From: Mnemiopsis leidyi | Lineage: Eukaryota > Ctenophora > Tentaculata > Lobata > Bolinopsidae | Reading direction: 5' to 3' | Assembly: GCA_000226015.1 (NCBI GenBank) | Contig: JH152956.1 | Coordinates: forward strand, 7,759-31,757 | Length of the DNA: 23,999 nucleotides | Part shown: piece by piece, positions 17,775-23,999 of the stretch | Layout: each line of letters begins with the position of its first letter | Numbering within the stretch: position 1 is the stretch's first letter | Notes under the pieces: model-generated | Database searches by the model: none | Told to the model about the DNA's origin: nothing | What the model saw: the letters and a program-made list of their open reading frames with translations, nothing else | Made by a program: the position numbers and the translations under genes

Positions 17775-18170
17775 TAAGGGAGTCATACCTCAAAAAGGGC
17801 AGAGGGAAGCAGGTGGATGGACAACGGAGGAGGTGAAGGGAATTAGAGCGAGGAGAGCTTGAAGGAAGGGTGAAGGGGTAGAAGTGGGCGAAGGGTTGTA
17901 CAGTATACCAATGTAGGGTAGGGAAGAGGGAGAAGGGACAGGGGTGGAGGGAGACAATGAATGGTGAGCAAAAAGTGAAGCGAAAGGATGGAGACAGGCA
18001 CATGATCATCGGGTGGCTGGAGGGGAGTGAAAAAGGAGGAGAGTGGAGGAAGACGAGTGGATGGAGGAGTGAAAGACTAAAGTGAGGAAATTTTGGAGGT
18101 TATAGAGTATGCAGAAGGGTTATAAGGAGGGCGAGAAAGGAGGAGACAGAGGTGAGAGGAAAAATTAAAT
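17775..18170. repeat. Long purine-rich (G+A) tract
   Basis: The plus strand is strongly purine-biased over almost 400 bp, with recurrent gga, gaagg, aggg and ggagg words and few pyrimidines. It is not a simple tandem repeat. A 101-codon minus-strand ORF over it is Pro/Ser/Phe-rich only because of composition. Confidence 0.8.
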
Positions 18171-18241
18171 GGCCGAAGGAAAGGGTCAATGCAATATGCT
18201 TTTTTCATTATAAAGAGATCACATGTCACCATATAGTATGC

Positions 18242-18327
18242 AAAACGTACCTTTTAGTGACAATACTATATAGTGACATGTCACTATTTGGTACTTGTCA
18301 CTATAAGGTATTCTCACTATATAGTAC
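18242..18327. repeat. Right subterminal repeat cluster
   Basis: Two forward motif copies (ccttttagtgaca, tactatatagtgaca) are followed by three inverted ones (tgtcactatttggtac, tgtcactataaggta, ctcactatatagtac). This inverts the arrangement at the left end. Confidence 0.8.
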
Positions 18328-18644
18328 GGGAATCTTTCTTCGTTACTTGTTATTAATGCAGACAGTTTTATGGATATATGGGAGAAGGGACATCCGTTGA
18401 TCTTATTGCTTTATTGGATGTTCTGAGAGAAGATTTGAGTCGTAGAAATCTTAAAGCATAAAACTGAGCAAAATTACTGTCCAAGAAAACCTTCAAATGT
18501 AAGAAGTTAGCGGAGAGACGGTGCATTATTGTTTCCCATTTATGTAATTGATATTTAAAACCATGTCAAGCGGGTGCTCTTTATAAGAGAGAATATGTCC
18601 TTCATACATTTTCTACTATTGATACGTTTTAGTTTTAGCCATTA

Positions 18645-18690
18645 TATAATAGTTCAAGAATAATAGTTCAAACGAATAATAGTTCAAACG
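18645..18690. repeat. 16-bp tandem repeat (aataatagttcaaacg)
   Basis: Two exact copies (18659-18674 and 18675-18690) preceded by a shorter variant at about 18645-18658. Confidence 0.85.
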
Positions 18691-19579
18691 TATATATAGC
18701 GTAGAATATTGTCGTGAGCAGATAATTTGAAGAAGAACTGCAATTATGATATGATACATAGGGATAAATACTTCCCTCGAAGTCATCACAAAAATTGCTC
18801 AAATTAGGAAATTCGTGAGTTGTGGTATAGTGACTACTCAGTACTCAAAAATTAACATAAGACATCAAGGCAAATTTACATCATCTGTTGATCACTCATG
18901 GGTTATTCATAAGAATCTAAAAACTTTTTTAACTAACTGCAGACAACATTTATGAGACTTGAGAAGATTTCCCAGTTTATCTTGATGCTTTTGAATTCTT
19001 TGTATCCAACTAAGACTTTACAAACGCCGGCCGCCTAAGAATTTCGACTGTTTAAATATATAACAAAAAATTCAACTATTATACATCTAACAAACAAATC
19101 ATACTTGTAAAAAGTCGATGATAATATAAGAAGTTATAAGAACGCTTAATCGCAACCCTGGTGCATGCTACCCTACCAAACATCTAAATTTAGGTCCACA
19201 TTGCAGGGCCTGACTTTTATATTATGTACAAACATGATCGCACAAAATCTGATATTACATAAATGTATTGACCATTATTAATGAAGAGCGATTATTAGCA
19301 CATATTGCGTCATGTTTTTTTTGGTATAAAAATTTCCCGGGGATCGTTTTTCCCGTATGTAGCAGAGCAGCATATCATATTAAACAACATTAGGTTTGCA
19401 TTTGCAATTCGATTATTACTAGTATTTGTATAAAAGTCAGGCTGGGAGGCCGGACGTGGCCATGATAACGTTCGAAGATTTGAATTTATATTTATAGTCC
19501 TAGTCCAACGATTGTATGTCAATTGTGTCACGCATACTCACCTATCGGACAACTGCACGTAACTGCAGTTTTACCAGCC

Positions 19580-19641
19580 AATAGCAGATATAGACAAATC
19601 AAGTTACAATTATTAATAGCAGATAAAGACAAATCAAATTA
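19580..19641. repeat. Direct repeat pair, period 35 bp
   Basis: aatagcagat(a/t)...gacaaatcaa.tta occurs at 19580-19606 and 19615-19641 with only a few differences. Confidence 0.85.
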
Positions 19642-20439
19642 AAAATAAAATGTTCCAAGTGAGAGTGAAGAATTATCTCAGGGTAATTTCTTACAACGAC
19701 CATAATATATCGCTGAAATTACCGCGTTGTTAATTTATGTGCCAAAAGCATTAAATTTATGTTACATGTTAGGATTCTACCCCTGATCAAATCATATTTC
19801 GGCTGGATTTAATAACTTCTGCAAGATGAATAAATCTTGATGTTCATGTAATGAATGCTGTAATTTTTGGAGGTTAATTTTGTCTTAGTGCTTTAGTGGT
19901 CTGAAGATCGCTTTAATTTCAAATGGGAGTAATTGTATCAAAATAGTGCTGAATTTTAAACAAAATATATCAGTTAAACTCTTTCTGATCAAAGGATACG
20001 ATCAAGTAGAAAAATTATGGAACAAGTAGTTGCTAAGTTGCTTAGCAAACAAACTTGACGCCATAATATACTATACCATTTTAAATAGTACAACTATACT
20101 GGCTACTTATTTTGTAGGTATCACCATTCTAACACCATATAAACTTTCTTCCAGAAAGATTATCAGCTTATTAGTTATTACAGAGCAACACTGGCATGAT
20201 TAGTAATCAAACGCCTTCATTAAGAACAACCAACCCTCTCGTTATTTGAACGATCAAGGTTGGACAGATTTACAGATAACTTTACAGCTAAAAAGCGACT
20301 ATACCTAAAGAACAAAAACAGGATGAAACTATAGGCAGCACTAAAAGTAGCGGAACAATGTACAAAGAGTGGACGGGACTGTAACGCAATCTACGTGACC
20401 GGCCTCCTATAGCTATAAGAATGGAGACCGGAATTACAG

Positions 20440-20818
20440 ATACCTTTAATCAGTTTAGGAACTGCTGACCAGATTAACATTATACCTCCCAGCCTTGATC
20501 CTGCACAGGTTGCTACTCCTGCAGGATCTCTCGAAAGTTGTAATCGTAGGAAGTCAAATCTGCAAGGGGTGGGCCCCGGTCTCAGGAGATCGGAAGCAGT
20601 GAAATAACAGTCCGCTAATGAGCTGATAATAAGATTTCAAGAGGTCTTCATGGCTCACGGCTTTAATACCGCAGGAGGAATGCCACTATACGCTATCTAA
20701 GCAGGAATTTATCGAGGCTATACTGTTGAGATACAGTAACCCCGTCAAAGACCTAGGCCACAGTACAGGGATATGCCAACAATATGCGGGATTTAAGATC
20801 GTTTTCGCTTTCACGTAA
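20440..20818 (+). pseudogene. Degenerate retroelement fragment (C-terminal to RT region)
   Basis: The best open stretch, 20633-20815, reads SSWLTALIPQ, then YTLSKQEFIEAILLRYSNP and VKDLG. This resembles, from memory, a segment C-terminal to the reverse transcriptase in retroelement polyproteins common in invertebrate genomes (SSWLT...LSK.EF.DA..LRYG...). Upstream, a frame reading IIPPSLDPAQVA also fits that arrangement. Stops lie on both sides, and the Cys/His motif expected downstream is decayed. The GC content is higher than in the surroundings, which suits an inserted element. The family assignment is tentative. Confidence 0.5.
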
Positions 20819-23172
20819 CCACTTCTCCATTCCGGGAAGCGATCGGCCGCCTTACTCCTATTTTCTCATTCGATTCTGGGAGTCCTCCGATGACGGATCA
20901 CTATGACAGATAACCTTCGGGTCATCGCTGACGCCGATCCACAGGGCCATATACCGTTACGGTTACGTTCATCTCTTTGAACGCACCATTCTTGCGAACC
21001 CCCATCCACAAGGCTGACGTATCCACCCCGTTAATCCGGGGTTGTCTGACTTTGTCCGATCACCCTCCTTCGAAGCGAATAAAATGTCGGGAGGGTCCGC
21101 GCTGCCGTACAAATCCGGTTGGGTGGAGTGAGCCTACAACAAAAAAAAGATCTGAGACTAGGAAGTTAGTGTTCTGGAGGTACTGAGGCAACACTCACGG
21201 GAGAAACTTTAAAACTCAAGATGACTTACACAAGGCCAGATATAAGGCTTAACATCTAGGCAAGGGGGGTCTAGAACACCATGGACAATAAATTCTTCGA
21301 TATCAGACTCTTTCATGATGGGAGAAAGAGCGACAATTTGGGCTCATTTCTCATTGACAAAGAGTTACAGAAACTTGAGGTCACTGAAAAGAAACGAACT
21401 TATAACGACCGTACTTCCGCTTAAATATATTTCTTAGTTGAAATTAATCGATTCATCGATTTTTGAAACTCCTCGTTTCATTGAATCATTAAAAAATAGT
21501 AGACGCCTTAGTTGAAATTATTTGTGCAGTCAAATTAGGTTTTGCTTAAATATTATTGAAAAATATCAGTGTATACATATACTATCCATACTCGATGATA
21601 GTTGTATGCAGTCCTTTAGGTCAATTACAATAAGATTTAATATCTAATTTTCGTCACTGCAGTTTGAAATTGAAAGATGAGGAATATTAAGATGGATCAA
21701 ACAGGATAAAATGTCCTAGCGGATTCGGGTGTAGCGGTAAAAAGTCGATATAATAGTAGGTACAAAAATGGCAAAGTAAAAGTTCAAGTGTAATAGCAAA
21801 AGTCGCGGCAGGATAAAAATAAGGACTTAAGAGTTGTATTGAAACGCAATATCACCCATTCACCCATAAATAACTTGACGGAGAGTGACAAAACAAAGTT
21901 AAAAATTACTAGAAAAATACCGTTGTTATGATTATATTTTTACACTTTAAGAGTTCTTATACTGATGTTGAGACGGATCAAATTGACAAGCCATTTATAC
22001 TGATGGTAAATAGCCACAATCGCCCCGGAATAAGACAATAAACTAATAGTTTGATATAATATATTCATTTTTTGCATGATCGATGCATGATCTTACTCCT
22101 AGAACGTCTTTATGATTTTGGAATGATTATTTTGGTATTGGGCTGAAAACAGATTTTGGACTTGATCCTTTGCCCTAAGCGAGAATACAATAAAGATTCA
22201 TATATTGTAAATCTTGTGAATCAACAATCGACAGCAATCTACTAATTATATCTAGGAACATCATTGCTTATCAAATGACTAATCATTTGAAATCTTATGA
22301 TCGACGCTTAATCAATGACGGGTATACTACACATTGAAATGAAATTAACATATTACAACTAGAAACGGCCGTAAACCAATGTTTAGATTAAGTTAATTCA
22401 GAGATCTGCAGTGCAATTCATTGCACTGAAAACAACCGGAGAACTCTATAAGAACTATGATAAACATGAAAAATGAGAATTGATCAAAGGAGAACTAACA
22501 GACAGATCTGTTATACAGATACGGCGGCCCTAATCCCAGCCCTAGTCCCAAGACAATGCCTATATATCACATTTAAAATTTCCGGGGGTGATGCAATTAT
22601 TATTGCGGATCCGAGACCACTTCTGATGTTCGTCACGAATTTAAGCAGCTGATCTGTCTTTTACTCGGCTTGTTTCTCAATTCGTCATCATTAATAAATT
22701 GTGATATACGTGATTGTAAACGGATGTCATTTCAGCAATTTTGTCTGACATGTATAGGGTGCGGAATCAGTATATTATTATGAATCGGCATTTTTATTAT
22801 CTCTTTATCTGGATAAAATCCGAAATTTATTTAAGAAATTTAAAAAAATTCAAGGTAAATCCACGGAACAGGAAAGCCTCCCACTGGGGTGTTAGATGCG
22901 GTGTTTAATGCCTGCACTTAAATAAAACCTATAATTCACACGAGTATCTTACTATCTTTTTGAGGGAGGGTACCAGTAAGGATGCAGAAAAGGAGTCGAG
23001 AATTGCTATCATTTCTTATTTTGTTGCAGTTTCGCTGAAAAGATGTAAACAAATGGCCCTGCATACGATTGCAATGATTTATTGACCATGAATGAGTACC
23101 GAAAACCAAAAACTGAAAAATCGAACGTTGTTTTTTAATATTTTAATAGTCAATCTATCTTGAAGCTACACA
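20819..23172. other. Intergenic DNA, probable decayed retroelement tail then nothing recognised
   Basis: 20819-21300 keeps the raised GC content and may be the decayed downstream part of the 20.6-kb remnant. The 69-codon plus-strand ORF at 20977-21186 has no recognised motif. From about 21300 onward the DNA is AT-rich, with no ORF, tandem array or RNA gene that I can support. Confidence 0.5.
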
Positions 23173-23467
23173 AAGGCATTTGATAAAGTGGACCTGAAGT
23201 TCCTTATAACTATAAGCAATCTCAAATTCAAAAGATGCGGATTTCATGAAAAACTCATTCGTTGCAGGTTGGATCCTTTCTCCCAGATCGAGAACAAGTG
23301 GTGGTACTAAATGGGATACACTCTGACATCGCTAAAGTGTTAAGTGGTGTACCTCAAGGAAGCGTTTTGGGCCCACTTTCTTCATCCTTTTCATATAAAC
23401 GATCTAGAGCTTAAGTTGTGGCTTGATCAACTGTGAGCTTTTTCGCCGATGACACCAGTTTCTCACG
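23173..23467 (+). pseudogene. LINE-type reverse transcriptase fragment, frameshifted
   Basis: Reading in changing frames gives KAFDKVD, FLPDREQVVVLNG, VLSGVPQGSVLGP and FADDTSF, in the order expected for the non-LTR retrotransposon RT palm (KAFD, dR.Q.V..ng, SGVPQGSVLGP, FADD). At least three frame changes and several stops make it non-functional. Only the central RT is recognisable. The VPQGSVLGP signature fits CR1/jockey-like LINEs, but clade assignment needs a tree. Confidence 0.85.
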
Positions 23468-23999
23468 TAAGAACAACATCAAGATACACGAGCAAAAGTT
23501 TGAGCTTCTGAACCATTTAGATAACAGTTGACGGGGTTGTTGGCTTTACCTGCAATGTCCTATATAGCGTACAAGCTACTTAACTACAAGTTCTGATTTG
23601 ATTGTTACTTTTCTCTGTATGACTAAGAAATGCGATCTTTTAGGAAACTTTTTTACTCGAAATAATTTCGAACAGACACGTTCATAATCATTCTGAAAAT
23701 GTACACGTAAATGTTACGTATACATCGATAAAATTCTACGTCACTCAAAAAGTTTGAGATAAAACAAGATTAACGGAAATAAGAAATGTCGTAGTCCTTC
23801 ACTAATATAACAAATTTTGATCTTCAAATCAGATAAAATCTGCAAATCAGATAAAATGCACTTAACGGTGACTGAATTGACATTAAACGAAAAGATAAAA
23901 TGTTACTATTAGGCAGGACAGGAGTATAAAAGGAGTGTTTCAAATTAAGCCGAATCATACTAAATATTTTCTGAGTTCAATCTGTTCATCGCGATTGTT
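23468..23999. other. Right end of window, nothing recognised
   Basis: It may include more decayed LINE sequence for about 100 bp. After that it is AT-rich DNA without ORFs or repeats beyond a short duplication, atcagataaaat, near 23829-23857. Confidence 0.5.

Larger units (their letters stand above)
17548..18327. mobile_element. Foldback or MITE-like non-autonomous element
   Basis: The two ends are imperfect inverted repeats: gtactatatagtga at the left, and its reverse complement ending at 18327. The similarity continues for about 50 bp through the ctatata.tgacaagtac and atagtgaca segments. About ten copies of the motif tactatatagtgaca, in both orientations, crowd the two ends (17548-17662 and 18242-18327). 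The centre is purine-rich. There is no transposase ORF. No clear target-site duplication was found, so the exact ends and superfamily are uncertain. Confidence 0.65.
18328..20632. other. Intergenic DNA, no gene recognised
   Basis: AT-rich with scattered short ORFs. A minus-strand ORF at 19310-19531 has no recognisable domain. An exon-like 21-nt piece at about 19542-19562 (minus, acceptor CTGCAG, donor ATAG|GTGAGT, reading VTCSCPI) is possible but isolated. Base composition becomes more GC-rich after about 20390, leading into a retroelement remnant. Confidence 0.5.

Noticed and set aside
17704..18009. Minus-strand 101-codon ORF rich in Pro, Ser and Phe
   Set aside because: It is generated by the purine-rich tract on the opposite strand, with no sign of coding selection.
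17532..18345. Matching cttcttcgt / tttcttcgt flanks as target-site duplications of the inverted-repeat element
   Set aside because: They do not directly adjoin the ends and match only partly. They are not reliable as a target-site duplication.
20977..21186. Plus-strand 69-codon ORF
   Set aside because: It lies within the GC-richer decayed retroelement island and shows no motif that I recognise. I do not support it as a gene.

Overview
The window looks like nuclear DNA of an invertebrate animal. It is AT-rich. It has a many-exon gene with GT-AG introns of roughly 0.1-0.9 kb that encodes a secreted modular protein with a metazoan-type von Willebrand factor D (VWD) domain, and it carries retroelements typical of animal genomes. 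I cannot name the phylum: a cnidarian, sponge, lophotrochozoan or hemichordate would all fit.

Layout. (1) 1-3622, plus strand: a Penelope-like retroelement (PLE) with an intact 977-codon reverse transcriptase/GIY-YIG endonuclease ORF between two nearly identical direct terminal repeats (pLTRs). The left pLTR is cut by, or begins at, the window edge. (2) 3648-15610, minus strand: the 5' part of a large secreted-protein gene. I reconstructed 28 coding exons by hand from in-phase splice sites. Together they encode at least 1175 residues: signal peptide, a short Cys-containing head, 15 six-cysteine GCC2/GCC3 (ephrin-receptor-like) repeats, a Thr/Pro-rich linker, an unrecognised region of about 150 residues, then a VWD domain. 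Most exons are symmetric phase 1-1 units of 153 nt, each carrying one 51-residue repeat. The 3' end of the gene lies beyond the left edge, past the PLE. The PLE sits antisense in the intron after exon 28, with its end only about 24 nt from the splice donor. (3) 15611-17547: AT-rich upstream DNA with short repeats and no recognisable gene. (4) 17548-18327: a 780-bp foldback or MITE-like element with imperfect terminal inverted repeats built from a palindromic ACTATATAGT/TAGTGACA motif, enclosing a strongly purine-biased core. (5) 18328-23999: intergenic DNA with short tandem repeats and two degenerate retroelement remnants, one near 20.6-20.8 kb and a LINE reverse transcriptase fragment at 23.17-23.47 kb.

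The main points of interest are the young PLE with splice-acceptor signals inside its pLTRs, its position against a host splice donor, and the tandem exon array. In that array, exons share long stretches of nucleotide identity while the introns between them are unrelated. All exon calls rest on splice phase, motif continuity and domain logic. No transcript evidence was available.
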